Assembly (NCBI RefSeq): GCF_000321225.1
Contig: NW_004450465.1
Coordinates: forward strand, 2,938,215-3,002,214
Direction of reading: 5' to 3'
DNA from: Odobenus rosmarus divergens
Taxonomy: Eukaryota; Chordata; Mammalia; Carnivora; Odobenidae
DNA: 64,000 nt
Program-made: the position numbers and the translations under genes
Shown: one piece after another, positions 35,392 to 47,130 of the stretch
How positions within the stretch are numbered: the first letter of the stretch is position 1
Layout: each line of letters begins with the position of its first letter
The notes under the pieces: generated by a model
Databases searched by the model: none
What the model was told of the DNA's origin: nothing
What the model saw: only the letters and a program-made list of their open reading frames with translations

Positions 35392-35403
35392 AAAGAGATG
35401 CAA

Positions 35404-35879
35404 CAGAGTTTGCTTCCACTCATTAGCATTTCTATGAGGACTGGATCTGGTTACATACATTATAGAGATATAGGAAGCATAAAATATGATAGATGAGCAT
35501 TATCACAAGACAGCAGGACAAAGTAACTGGAGCCAGACTTTCTTTAAAGCCAGGGTTTTCCCCGTGGCAAATGAGGATAATGATGCAATCTGAAAGCTCC
35601 GAAATCCTCAAAGCTTGGGAATTAAAAGTTTTTTCATGAGTGGGGCACCCATACTTATTTGGTGGCAAGATGGACATGAGGGTTTTTATGGTCTTCGTCT
35701 AGCCCATTTGCTGCAGAAATCTCAGTGTGCTTGCTTACTGGGTGCTGCCCCAGATCCCCTGGGAATCATTACATAGTCTGCAATGCATGCACTGTACTAT
35801 TTTTCTTAAAACACGAACAATTCAGAATTGGAAACACATTTGGCCTCAAGGAATTTAGATATGGGATTGTGGGCTTTGG
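35404..35879. other. Unassigned stretch
   Basis: The first bases may continue the MIR interrupted at 34147. The rest is unrecognised. Confidence 0.35.
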
Positions 35880-35975
35880 TACCAAACTCACAGGGCTGTT
35901 GTGATGATTAAGTAAATAGATTCAGCATAGTGCCTGCCCCATGGTAGATGCTCAGCAAATGCTAGCTGCCATTAC
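35880..35975 (+). mobile_element. MIR 3' part
   Basis: 'cacagggctgttgtgatga', 'gtgcctgccccatggtag' and 'atgctcagcaaatgctagct' match the last third of MIR. Confidence 0.8.
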
Positions 35976-36060
35976 TAGTCCCTCCATTACTGCAGCCCTC
36001 AACATCTTTGGACAATTTCCACTATTGCTGTAGACCTGTTTCCCTATTTGTGCCTGTAAC

Positions 36061-36249
36061 AATTTTTAAAAAGATTTTATTTATTTATCTGAGAGAGAGA
36101 GAAAGAGAGAGAGTAAGGGGGAGCAGCAGAGGGAGAAGCAGACTCCCCGCTGAGCAGGGAGCCCGATGCGGGGCTTGATTCCAGGACTCTGGGATCATGA
36201 CTTGAGCCGAAGGCAGGCACTTAACTGACTGAGCCACCCAGGTGCCCCT
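36061..36249 (-). mobile_element. CAN-SINE, antisense
   Basis: Minus-strand SINE ending 'gagccacccaggtgccc'. The TSD is 'gtgcctgtaac' at 36050-36060 and 'gtgtctgtaac' at 36250-36260 (one mismatch). Confidence 0.96.
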
Positions 36250-36260
36250 GTGTCTGTAAC

Positions 36261-37439
36261 TATTAATGTCTAAAATTCTTTCCATTCAACCACTCAGCAC
36301 TTGCCTTTCCTGAAGCTCCTGTCTTCCCAGCTGCCTGCCAAAATGCTGTCCTCGTTTAGAACAGAAAGTTCTCCCTGTAGCCACCTGAGGTCCCCTCCAT
36401 CTGCCTTCTTGGTAATTAGTTGGATGGTTTGCTTGTGGGTAAAGGAGGCTGGGAGAGAGTTCTAGAACGTATCCCACTGACAGGTCTCAGACTCCTAGCT
36501 CACCCTGACATACTTCCCGTGGGCTGTGTGGCCAGGATCCTATAGGGATGGGTGCATCTCCTCCCCCTTTAGAAAAGTTACTTCCACCTTTCTGGACCTC
36601 ACTTTCGCATGGTGAAAGCACAGCAGTCAGCCTAGATGCTAGCTTTGTGCCTCTTAGCTCCCTCAAATCCTACCTCCTGTGATGCTGCCTAGAGCTGTTA
36701 TCTTTGCGTGCTGGGGAACCACATCCTCCATACATTCAGTCGTCAGGTGATGTTGAAGGGGGAATGGAAGCTGCTTCCCTTCAGCTCTGAGTATATCCAG
36801 CCTCAAGAGGGGCCAAATGCAAGGCATTTGCAAACCTTGTTACCAAGGAAACTAGATCCTCTTTCCCCAGCTTTCTGGGCACTGAAACTAACCTCACTGT
36901 AGGAACAGGCTCTGGGTCATCTCCTGGACAGGGTTAGAGATGAATTGGCCAGTCTCAAGTTTAAGGAGATCCAGTCTGGTAACTAGGGGGCTGCAGGCAA
37001 TGTTGCCACCCACTGATTAACGTCAGAGGCCAAACAGCACAGTGACCAGCACTGGAAATCTGGTCAATAGACAGAAAACCCTGCTAGTGGTGAGAGAGGC
37101 TGTTGGAGAAGCAGGAGAGGGATAGAGAGGGATGCTGGGAAGTGGCGAGGCTTCAGGTCGAGACTCTAGTTAGGAGGGAGGCTGAGGTATGAGGGAGGAT
37201 GGATGATAAGAGGGGAAACAATGGAAGCCTGGTGCTTTGGACTGGGTCACGCAATGGTGGGGAGGAAGCACATAACCCTCAAATGCATGGGCCCCCAGGG
37301 CTCTTCCCTGGAGCACCAAATACTGCCATGTTGCACAAGACACTAGTAAATGCCAGACTTGTCTCCTCTTTATCATTACAAAGAGGACCCCAATTTTGTT
37401 TCAGAAACAATGTAATCAATTAGAAACACTAATATCCCC
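36261..37439. other. Unassigned stretch
   Basis: Moderately GC-rich. Short open frames occur, but no domain, RNA gene or repeat is recognised. Confidence 0.4.
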
Positions 37440-37811
37440 AGAGTCCCAGTTGTGTTTGCTAAGATATAAGCAGAAATCCCTGGGAGGAGCTGTGGGAAAA
37501 CCTGTGGAAAGGGTTGATTTAGCAGGCACATGCGTTTGCCCTTCACCTTTGCCCCTTTTCTCTGCCCGAGATTCAGACAGGACACTGAAAGAGAAACAGC
37601 CATCTGGGGAGTGGGAAGTCCAAAGCCAGAAGCTAAGCTGGGTGGGGCTGGAAGCTGAAGGAAGCCTGAGACCCTAATGGCACTGAGAGCCACAGGACAG
37701 CCCTGAAAATGGTACTGCAGCTTCTCGTCATGTGAGAAAAATGAATTCTTGTTTGGCTAATCTACTGTAGTTGAGCTCTGTTTTATGCAGACGGACCCAG
37801 TCCTAACAGAC
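37440..37811 (+). mobile_element. MaLR LTR (MLT1-type)
   Basis: 'gctaagatataagcagaaat', 'gggaaaacctgtggaaagg', 'accctaatggcactgagag' and 'cgtcatgtgagaaaaatga' followed by 'cagtcctaac' fit an MLT1 LTR. It is solitary and diverged. Confidence 0.7.
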
Positions 37812-38234
37812 ACACATATCTGGCTTACTGGGTTGTTGGGAGGATTTGATGAGATGCCTCAGCAGACTCTGAGGGTTGAGGTGAACCCAGCAGAGATTGC
37901 TGAGCACTCAGAATCCAACTTTGGGAACTTGTCCTATTCTTAAGCCCCTGTAGGTGGTGGACACCTAAGCCGCTGATACACTGATATACTTCCTGTCCCC
38001 AACTTGATTAACTAACTCCAGACTTAGTGGGGCAGGTTAATCCTGTGACCACAATGGGGATGTGTCAGTAAATCCAGCTGCAGGGAAACAGTTTAGAAAA
38101 ACCAGAGGAAGCAAGGCAGAGGATGATGTGCATTGTGGCTTACTGAAAATCCATCTGCACTTCTAGAAAAAAATGTCTCTGCTTATATGCTATCAATGGT
38201 GGTTCAGTAGCACCTTCTTCACATTCAGAGTAGC
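37812..38234. other. Unassigned stretch
   Basis: Nothing is recognised with confidence. 'gggttgttgggaggattt' near 37830 faintly recalls MIR. Confidence 0.35.
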
Positions 38235-38345
38235 ATTCATTCATTCGTCAAATACTTCCTTGGCTGCCTACATTGTGTCAGGTACTGTATTCGGTGCTGG
38301 AGATACAAAAGTGAGTAAGATACAGTCCTTGACCTCAAGCATCTT
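38235..38345 (-). mobile_element. L2 LINE 3' end, antisense
   Basis: 'attcattcattcgtcaaata', 'gtgtcaggtactgtattcgg' and 'ctggagatacaaaagtgag' match the antisense L2 tail. Confidence 0.75.
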
Positions 38346-38884
38346 CTCTGGGTACCAATTTTTTATTTTTGTTTTAATTTAATTTTATTTTTTTAGAAAA
38401 TGGGGCCAAAAGGTGAAGGGTACATTTGAGTTAAATATGAGGGGGGAAAAAAGCTCTGACTGCTGACGTTTTTGTCATTTTGTATGTTCTGACTGATGCT
38501 GTAAGAATAACGTACACTGGGTTTTGGGAGGTGGGGGATATTTCCAATCTAGCCTGAAGTGGAAAGTTACTGGTATGCTCAGAAGTAAGCTTCCATAATT
38601 ATGGACTGAGGTCAGACAAACTATAGAGAGTTCTCAATTTCTAGCATTTCCTTGGGCTTTGAGTAAACTACCACTTGACCCAGGTAAAACATGCTGTCTC
38701 CTTAAATGGAAAATACCCAGATGGTGGAAATTTTGTGTTATCTACAAATGGGAAACTATTAGGTCTTCAGTGATACCCACTGGGCTACACTCTGAATAGC
38801 TGACTAAAAAGATTGTACCAGCCCACCATTTTTCATTTTTAGCTGCTCCTCACTGGAGAGCTATTTGGGTATGCACATATACCA
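38346..38884. other. Unassigned stretch
   Basis: AT-rich start, otherwise nothing recognised. Confidence 0.35.
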
Positions 38885-39085
38885 TATATCAGAATGCAGG
38901 CTCTCAGGTAAGAACACCTTTGAATCCTAACTCTGCTCCTTACCAGCTGGTGAGCAGCCAGGTAGTTACTTGACATCACCGAGTCAATCATTCCTACCAC
39001 TTAGGGTTGTCATGAAGATTAAAAATAACATATTATACAAAGGATGGACAGTACTTGGCACAGAGTTAGAACTCGAAACATGTTA
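38885..39085 (+). mobile_element. MIR SINE
   Basis: 'aatgcaggctctcaggtaag', 'aatcctaactctgctcctta', 'ttagggttgtcatgaagatt' and 'gtacttggcacagagttag' give nearly full MIR order. Confidence 0.85.
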
Positions 39086-39790
39086 ACTATGGGGAAAATG
39101 AGACGGGGATGGGAAGAGAGAGAATGGGAAATCTTTTCTCAGCGGAATGATCTGGGCTAGAGCCATTTACCCCCCAACAGACCTCTTGTGCCATCTCTGT
39201 CCAGACAGAACCCATCCTCAGCAGACCCCAGAGACAGTTCAACCTCTGTTCTGCTGAATTCTGCTCCATTCACCTTCAAGCTGCTGGGGAATGTGGGGGC
39301 TCTCCAATTATTTGAATGAAAACTGAATTTCAGTGGGCAGTTTTGGAGGGTCTGTGAAATGAGCAGATCTGATGCCCCATTGGATGAATCTGCTTTGTGA
39401 GACTAGTTGAGGGTTTTCATGAAAGGCTTCCCTATGTAAATATATTATTTTCCCCGTCTCTGCAATGGAGGTGATTGTCCTGACCTCCTCTGATGTCGGG
39501 GCGGGGGGATGAAACCAAATGATAAGTACCTAGCATGATGATGGGGAGGAAGTAGGAGCTCCAGGAAGATTGCTCCATTCTTCCACATCCTTCCCTGCCC
39601 TGTTGTCATACGGCCCTAAACTGAGAGTGTGACTGCCAGAGAGCTAACAACATGTGGCAGGAGGAATATAGGAATCCACTCTTAGCATTTTATACTTTAG
39701 TTGCAATTCATTTATCAGGCCAGCCAGGGCACTCCCTGGCCCAGTTCCATTCAGCCCCAGCGCACACTAGAATTTCCGGGCAGCATTTTA
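39086..39790. other. Unassigned stretch
   Basis: No gene or repeat is recognised. Confidence 0.35.
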
Positions 39791-39808
39791 AAAATTATTG
39801 ATATTGAG

Positions 39809-39987
39809 GGTGCCTGGGTGGCTCAGATGGTTAAGCGTCTGCCTTCGGCTCAGGTCATGATCCCAGGGTCCTGGGATCGAGTCCCGCATCGGGCTCCCCG
39901 CTGGGCGGGGAGCCTGCTTCTCCCTCTGCCTCTGCCTCTGCCCCTCTCTCTCTCTGACTCTCATGAATAAATGAATAAAACATTAAA
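39809..39987 (+). mobile_element. CAN-SINE, sense, 18-bp TSD
   Basis: Sense SINE: 'ggtgcctgggtggctcag' to a '(gaataaat)' A-rich tail. The 18-base TSD 'aaaattattgatattgag' is at 39791-39808 and 39988-40005 (perfect). Confidence 0.97.
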
Positions 39988-40005
39988 AAAATTATTGATA
40001 TTGAG

Positions 40006-40601
40006 CATGAATTCCCTTCCCCAAGTGAATCTGTCTTAATGAATAGCTCCTTGAAAGAACGAGTACCTCTCTGGTTTCAGTTTGTTCCTCTGCAAATTGA
40101 GAACAGAGAAGTAAAGTAACTCACTGGGTGCTGCACAGCTAGAGAAGGGCCCAGGTCTGCTGAAGCCCAGCTTACGACAGTCACCCCAACAGATACTGTC
40201 CTTAGTTAAAATTATGATATTCTGTCCATCATGGATTTTTTTGCATTAATTTTGAGTTTGAAAGTAGTGTATTAAAGTATTATATATCTTGATTTCGAGG
40301 ATTTTTGGCATCCCCTTAAATTTGTATTCAAGGTCATAGCCAAATGATGGGGAGTGCGAAGAGAATACCTCACATCATTTCCCTGGGTCCAGAAATTGCA
40401 TCTAGAAAGGGACATGAACTGGACATCCTGTCCTTTTCCTTGGAAGGTCATGCTCAGTTTCACTAGGATTTTGTGCTGTTTCCAGGGGTGGTGATGACCA
40501 GTCATGAAGATAAGGATGAGCTGCTGGTCTGTGGCAGAGCTGGACATAGGCCCAGTGAATTTCTGAGGCTTCTCTACAAGAAATCAGTTGAAAGTCATTT
40601 T
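40006..40601. other. Unassigned stretch, possible MIR trace
   Basis: At 40085-40170 'gaagtaaagtaactcactgg' and 'cacagctagagaag' weakly recall antisense MIR. The remainder is unrecognised. Confidence 0.3.
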
Positions 40602-40617
40602 AAGACTGGTTAGATTT

Positions 40618-40810
40618 CAACTGAGGGTTCTAGAGGGGAGGGGGTGGGGGGATGGTTTAGCCTGGTGATGGGTATTAAGGAGGGCACGTTCTGCACGGAG
40701 CCCTGGGTGTTATACGCAAACAATGAATCATGGAACACTACATGAAAAACTAATGATGTACTGTATGGTGATTAACATAACATAATGAAAAAAATGAGTA
40801 AAAAAAAAAA
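40618..40810 (+). mobile_element. Very short young L1 insertion
   Basis: Only the last 190 or so bases of an L1 3' UTR ('actgagggttctagagggga', 'gttatacgcaaacaatgaat') with an A-rich tail. The 16-base TSD 'aagactggttagattt' is at 40602-40617 and 40811-40826 (perfect). Confidence 0.97.
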
Positions 40811-40826
40811 AAGACTGGTTAGATTT

Positions 40827-41254
40827 TGGCTGTGTCTCTTTTGCAGCCTAAGCAGCAGATGAAATTCCTCCAGGAAGTATTCATTATTTAACTGCCACTA
40901 GCTTACAGTTAAGTTTTGGCTAGCTTGACATTTTCAGCCCATACTAATCTGAATTAGGTAATAAATGAGTGACAAGACCTGAACCATGCCCTCAGATACC
41001 ATTAGACCAAAAGATAGTTGATTTGCCTGGGGGGAGCTCTGTGCTTATCAGGTCAGGAACCATGCTAATGGTTTGCAAAGGAAGCATTCCTGACAAGGCG
41101 GAGCTGGAGATGCAGGTGAAAAGTCTTTCCCTGAGCCAGTAGACAGATACAGTGCAGGGCTTGCAGGTAGAGTCCTACCTGTCAGGCTACATGTGACTTG
41201 GGGAGTGTCTTCAGTCACCTCAAAGGACATCGCTGAAATCTCAACAATTTCTCC
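40827..41254. other. Unassigned stretch
   Basis: Nothing is recognised. Confidence 0.35.
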
Positions 41255-41390
41255 AAACTCAACTTTACTTTTATTTCAATTCCCACTAGAACATAAGCTC
41301 CATAAGGACAAGAATTCTTGGTGGTTTTGTTCCAGGCTATATCCTCAGCAATTAGAATGGTGCTTCACCTAAAATAAGGGCTGATGATCG
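41255..41390 (+). mobile_element. L2 LINE 3' end
   Basis: 'cactagaacataagctccat', 'aaggacaagaattcttgg' and 'ctatatcctcagcaattag' fit the L2 tail, sense. Confidence 0.75.
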
Positions 41391-41394
41391 TGTC

Positions 41395-41945
41395 ACCCTC
41401 CTAATTACAGCTCTTCAGTGTCTCTCTGTTTCCATTAGAATAAATGCTGAAACCCTTACGTGACCTACGTGATCTGCCCCCGATGACTTCTTTAATTTCA
41501 GGTCAAGCCATCTTTTCTTCATTCACTGTATTCCAAGCTCTGCCCTACCAGGCCTTTGCAAATGTGTTCTTCAGCATGGTGAACACATGCACACACACAC
41601 GCACACACTTCACAGAACCAGCTCCTTCCCAACCTTCCTATATCTAACTATGAAGGTCCTTTCTTCAACCATTCTAAAGATCCTTCTCTGACTATTTTTA
41701 TCCGTGGAGGACCTCTTCTCCTGCATGTCATGTTTCCCTCATAGCACTTTTCTCAACTTGTAATTGAATATTTTTAAAAAAATGTATTCCACTGCTTAAT
41801 TTCTGTTTCTATGTTAGACATCTCAATCCATGAGGGAGTGACTATGACTCTCTTTGTTCCAATATATCCATATTCCTCTGAAAGACCCTGACATAGAATA
41901 GGTACTTACTTACAAATTACCTGTTGAATGAATGAATGAACGTCT
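41395..41945 (+). mobile_element. L2 LINE, about 550 bp
   Basis: Sense L2 with 'gctgaaacccttacgtgacc', 'gatctgcccccgatgact', 'caggcctttgcaaatgtgtt', 'gatccttctctgactattt' and the tail 'gaccctgacatagaataggt' ending in (GAAT)n. It lies directly behind another L2 tail. The internal CA-rich patch near 41590 is a local expansion. Confidence 0.85.
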
Positions 41946-42352
41946 TTAGTATATATGACCCTGTCCTAGAATAAAATACAAAGATGGTGTTCTCCATCTC
42001 TCTTTTGTCCACCCTCTTCCCTTTAGTGCTCTCTTTGCTTGTCCCAGTGGCTAAATACTGTCTGTTAGCTGCCCAGGCTGCCTTATACACCCCGAGCCCA
42101 GGTCTGAGAGTCTAGACAATGCCCCACTAGGATGCTAAAGCCTGGAATGTCATGATGTACTGTGTATAATATACAGCCTTTAACAGACATGCATCCTTCT
42201 AAATACTGTGGGAATGTAGGACATTTTAAATAGCTTACAGGGAAGAAATTTATGGGCAGACAGGAGGGTCATTCACTGCACAGAGGCAGCCAGCTGGCCC
42301 GTTGTCTATGCAGAAGAGAGTTCCTGGCATAGCTATCATAATCAGTTAAAAC
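41946..42352. other. Unassigned stretch
   Basis: Nothing is recognised. Confidence 0.35.
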
Positions 42353-42366
42353 CAGGTTCATCTGGG

Positions 42367-42555
42367 GGCGCCTGGGTGGCTCAGTCGTTAAGTGTCTGCC
42401 TTCGGCTCAGGTCATGGTCAGGGTCCTGGGCTTGAGCCCCATATCGGGCTCTCTGCTTGGCGGGAAGCCTGCTTCTCCCTCTCCCACTCCCCTTATTATG
42501 TTCCCTCTCTCTCTGTGTCTCTGTCAAATAAATAAAATCTTTAAAAAAAAACAAA
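42367..42555 (+). mobile_element. CAN-SINE, sense
   Basis: 'ggcgcctgggtggctcagt' to '(aaat)' and an A-rich tail. There is a small internal deletion in the tRNA-like part ('gtcatggtcagggtcctgg'). The 14-base TSD 'caggttcatctggg' is at 42353-42366 and 42556-42569. Confidence 0.97.
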
Positions 42556-42569
42556 CAGGTTCATCTGGG

Positions 42570-42850
42570 ATTTTCATACTATTCTCTTCACCATTCTAAC
42601 TATAAATTGACTACCCTGCACTATTTTCCCTTCTTACATAAAACTGAAAAGAAATAATAGAAAGAGTATCATATGCCACAATGTTATCAATACTTACATT
42701 TAGATATTAAGATATGAGTGTTTTTAGGGTTTTCCCCCACATATGTCCATTTAAAACTTTTTATTTGTTGAGATTTTTTACTTTTATAATTTTAGAATAT
42801 GTATTTCATGTACTCTCCTCTGTATTCATAAATAGTATCTCAGTTGTATA
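42570..42850. other. Unassigned AT-rich stretch
   Basis: Nothing is recognised. Confidence 0.35.
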
Positions 42851-43035
42851 GAGCCATGCTGTCCAATATGGTAGCCATCAATGTCATGTGAATATTCAAC
42901 TTTAAATTAATCAAAATTAAATTCAGTTTAAAACTCAGTTCCTTACTAGCCATATTTCAAGAGCTTAGTAGTTACATGTAGTTAGTGGCTACTGTTTTGA
43001 ACAGCACAGATATAGAACATTTCCATTACCACAGA
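42851..43035. mobile_element. Palindromic hAT MITE
   Basis: 'ccatgctgtccaatatggta' at the left and 'tgttttgaacagcacagata' plus 'ccacagaaagttctgg' at the right are parts of a near-palindromic non-autonomous hAT element with 'gtggctact' / 'agtagccac'-like inner arms. It is diverged. Confidence 0.7.
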
Positions 43036-43769
43036 AAGTTCTGGAAAATGCTGGTATAGAGTGTGTAGGTTTTGAACATTTGAATATAAAAACAGAGTCT
43101 TACAGGTGTTGAAGAGTATTGTTGATGCAAACAAAAATTTGGAAAGATCAACTGTGTGGGTTCCTTGTGATTCAAATGCAGTGGTATTGATTTCTCTCTG
43201 AGAAAAGGTGCTGGTTTGCTCATCAGGGTCTTTGAAATTTTATAGCTGTGAAAGCTAACTGAGTTTAGCCATCTGAGAATTTTTACAGAGTAATCTGTAA
43301 GGACTGGACAAGATGCCCACCATGATGTGTCAGTGTTTCAGGCCACTCCTGAAACCCACCTTTCTATGGGAAATTTTCATAAGCATACTTGAAATTAGAT
43401 TCCTTATTTCCCTAATTCCTGTTCCCATCAAAAGGCCTTTAGGATTTATTCTTGACTACCTCCTTTTTAATGACCTACAGGATAACATAATGCTAAGGTA
43501 AATTTATTATGCAACCAGCCCAGGGGGTCGTGCTCAGCAAGTGGCCAGGCTCTTCCTTGAAAGGGCAGGGACTAAGTGACCTTTGGCACGACAGCACAAG
43601 ATCTGAGCAGCTAATCTTTCTCTGTAATATTCAAAATTTGTCTGGTGTCAAGATGCATTCCCAAACCCATAAGCCTAGTGACCTGAGGAATGTGTCACAT
43701 CTGCCTCAGTCATCATTAGCAAGAGGGACCTAGGTTATTAACTGAGATGTGTAAAGATATCGTCATTCA
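43036..43769. other. Unassigned stretch
   Basis: Nothing is recognised. Confidence 0.35.
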
Positions 43770-43865
43770 TAGATTTTTTAAAAAACAAATCTTCAATGAG
43801 CATCTACGATGTGCTACATACTGGGGATAGAACAGTAATTAAGGCAGACCTGGATACTGCTTTAT
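43770..43865 (-). mobile_element. L2 LINE 3' end, antisense
   Basis: 'caatgagcatctacgatgtg', 'ctacatactggggatagaac' and 'agtaattaaggcagacctgg' fit the antisense L2 tail. Confidence 0.6.
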
Positions 43866-45985
43866 AGAGTACCACCTCAAATTATTATAACACCAACCTT
43901 GTCAAAGTCAAGGATAATCTTAAATAACCAGAAATGAGCTGACACCCATGGGTCACGAGTGTCTCGAATATGCAGTAATGGTAAAACTCTAGCTACGTGT
44001 CTAAATCAGAAAAGATATCGAACATATGAGTGTGTTTCATATCAATTAGCTTCTCAAGACATCCCATAAATGTCATTTAGTTCTGTGCAAGAGGAAAGAG
44101 ACAAAATGTTTCTGTCATCGGGTCCTCTAGAGGCCATTAATCACCATATGAAACAGCGCTAGGTAGTAAACTGCCAAGACCTGTGATGTACTTCACTGTC
44201 CTTTCTCTAAGCACCCTGGGTGAACATGGAACAAGGAAGACCTACCAAAATGTTGATTAAAGTCCAGGATGAAAGGTCATTTCCTTAAATAAGTAAGATG
44301 TGGAGAACGCGTGACAATGTGAAAACAGAAGTACAGAATAAAAAGGGAAAATGTCTTCTTAAAGCATCTTTTTACAAGAAAAAAAAAGGAAAGAAAGTAA
44401 AATTTGGATGCAATCTTAAGAAGGAGGCACTCAGATGATACCTCCTACAGAGCACATCTAATTGCCCAGAAAGTGGGCTAGGAAATCTTATTGTAAATCT
44501 CTCTCCTAGAGATTTACTTCTAGATCTCACACTAAGATGTCGTAAAGAAGTCTGATTGAAGTTCAGGGGCAAGAAAAGAAGGGAGAGGCATGGAAAGACC
44601 TCAGTGCTTCTGAAATAAAAATATCTGAGGAAAGAAAGCATATCGAGTGATGGTCAGAAATCAACATAAGGAATTGTGGTGGAGATGTTGCCTTTTCAGA
44701 CCAGTCCACATTGGCACTGTGTTTGTGTTTCAGAAAATATTTGTTGAGTACAAGAGTATGTAACATTTGAGCCCAAAGAGATTTAGGAATCATCAATAGT
44801 TAATAATTGTTAAAGAGCATGAATGAAATCCCTGGACAATGTAGTATGAGGAGAATAGGGGCCAAGCATGAACACTTGAGTATCCCTAAAGTTTAAGGTC
44901 AGGACAGAAGATAAGGAATCTATTAAAGGGATAGAAAATGAATGTTCAAAAGGAACCAGCAGTGTGTTGCAAGAGAAGTCAAGGGAGTAAAGAATTTAGA
45001 GAAGAGATGCCTGTTTAAACACAGCTGGGAAGTACAGCCAGCTAAGGATCATAAACTGTACATTGATTTAACAACATTTGCCAGAGAAGTTTGAGTGGAA
45101 TAGGGTGAGCATAACACAGATTGAAAGAGACTGAGAAGTGACAGGGAGGAGAGGAAATGTGGATGGGACCAGCCATTACTTGGAAGGATTCTAAAATGAA
45201 GACCCATGTAGACATTGTTAATCAGCTTTTATTCCTAAAGAATCTGGCTTGCTAAATTTTAAAGGTTTATCTCTGGAACTGACCTCCCTGGCTACAAGGA
45301 TGGGACACAATCATACCTGACCTTTTGATCTGAGGAAGTTTCCAAGTAACAGAGCATTCTTAACCCAATTCTTCTCTGATTATTATAAATATTGTTTAGT
45401 CCTTAGAGAAATAATGCTTTTGAACATTTTCTCCATAGCAGTTTTTCTTGCCCTTCTCTATAGTATAGGCCTGTAAGAATTAAGTCTATGGAGTTCAAGA
45501 AAAATGAGTTGGCATCTCTTCCTTTGAAAAGTGAGCTTTGGGGGTTAGCACAGTGAGCCCTGCAAAGCACCCCATGGAGGCAAGGGAGTCTCTTGATGTG
45601 CTATACACAGACACTAGGTCCTATGTAGCCTTTAGGTAAACAGAGAAGATGATCAATGTGCCTCAGATCTGCCATGTGGTCAGCAGGCTTTGCACAGAGA
45701 AACACCCTGGAAGGTTGGAAGGCAGACCTTGCCTTTTATTAACAATCACAGCCTCTAAGTTTTTCATATAGTTCAGCTATAATATGCCAAGAAAAATATT
45801 TCAATGATTATTTGTTCTACTTCACAAAGCCAAGAGTCCTAGGTTATCACAACATACTAGTGTTGCCAAGCTTTATCTTAGCATCAGCTCCTTCTCATGA
45901 CTAGAGTACTATGGTTGAAGCTGAGTGAGATAGGGCAAAGTTATCTCCTTAGAATGCCACACGGTTTAAAAGCATTAGCCCTGGA
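43866..45985. other. Unassigned stretch with possible old repeat
   Basis: The longest stretch without a confident call. 44840-45190 ('gttgcaagagaagtcaaggg', 'gacagggaggagaggaaatg') resembles an ancient L2-associated repeat on the minus strand, at low certainty. No gene is recognised. Confidence 0.35.
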
Positions 45986-45988
45986 AAA

Positions 45989-46147
45989 GTGGCTCATGAC
46001 ACTGGCTGCATATGAGATTCACCTATGAACAAATCCTAATACATTTAGAAATCCTGATTTAACTAGTCTAGGGGGTAGATCTCTGGCATGATATATTTTT
46101 TTAAAGCACCCCAGATTCTATTATGCAGTGAGGGCTATGAACCGCTG
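45989..46147. mobile_element. MER20-like hAT MITE
   Basis: 'agtggctcatgacactggct', 'gcatatgagattcacctatg', 'gaaatcctgatttaactagt' and 'gagggctatgaaccgctg' follow the MER20-type order. Confidence 0.7.
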
Positions 46148-46344
46148 CCCTAGTGGAAGACTATTTATGGGGGGGTCCATTCTACTAAAGAAGATAATAT
46201 CTATAGTAAAACTGCTATCAAACCAATAGTTAGGTAATACTCTACTGTTGGTTAATCAAATATTTTAGTTAATGAATGTTGACAAGTTTACCAATAGAAA
46301 CCAATTCTACATGATATTAGAATAAAGTAATATATACATTACAA

Positions 46345-46520
46345 AAGTCAGACTGAATAGCTCATTTAGCCAGCATTTATCCAGAAATCATTCTGGAGTG
46401 CCTATTATGTGGCATACTCTATGTAAGAGGCTTAGAGAGATGTATAAATTATTCTTCCTAAGTCCTTATTCTCAAAGAACTGTAAGTCTTCTGTGGAAGG
46501 TATAATGTATGATATAAAGC
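46345..46520 (-). mobile_element. L2 LINE 3' end, antisense
   Basis: 'tggagtgcctattatgtggc', 'cctaagtccttattctcaa' and 'gaactgtaagtcttctgtgg' are in antisense L2 order. Confidence 0.6.
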
Positions 46521-46583
46521 AAAATCTAAGAATCAAGAAACACTGGAGGGTCTAATACTATCTTGAGGTCATTGTCATTTTGG

Positions 46584-47130
46584 TGTGTTAAAGATGACTA
46601 CAAATTCTAGCCATTCCTCCCATCAAAAGATGGCATCTATTTTCTTTTCCCTTTATATCTGGGTCAGCCTTATAAACTTTGACCAAGGAATGCAGCAGAT
46701 GTGACAATATGCTAGTTGTAAGCCATAGTCTTTAAGAAACTTGGCAGCTTCTGTCTTTGTTCTCTTGAAGCCTTCAGGCATCACATAAAGTGGCCCAGCT
46801 GGAGAGAATACATAAAGAGAGAGATGCCTGGATGTTCCAGCCATTTGAACAAAGTGCTAGGTATATGAACAAAGCCATCTTGAAATGTAGCCTTGAGACT
46901 GTTATGTGAAGAAGTCCACATTTGCCATTTGGAGAAGCCACGTGGAGAACTAAGACATCCTGGCCAACAGCCCCAGCTCGGGTACCAGATAGTCTCATGA
47001 CTGCACAAGTGAGACCAGTGAAAGAATCATTCAATTAACCCATAGAATCATGAGAAATAATATAAAGTTTTTGTTTGAAGTCACTAAGATTTAGGATTGT
47101 TTGTTACACAGCAATATATAACTGATACAG
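46584..47130 (+). mobile_element. MaLR 5' LTR (MLT1-type)
   Basis: 'ctagccattcctcccatcaa', 'tctgggtcagccttataaac', 'gaatgcagcagatgtgacaa' and the end 'tgttacacagcaatatataa' plus 'ctgatacag' mark a complete MLT1-class LTR. It is followed directly by internal sequence and matched by a second LTR at 48523-49284 in the same orientation. Short minus-strand frames inside it are not genes. Confidence 0.85.
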
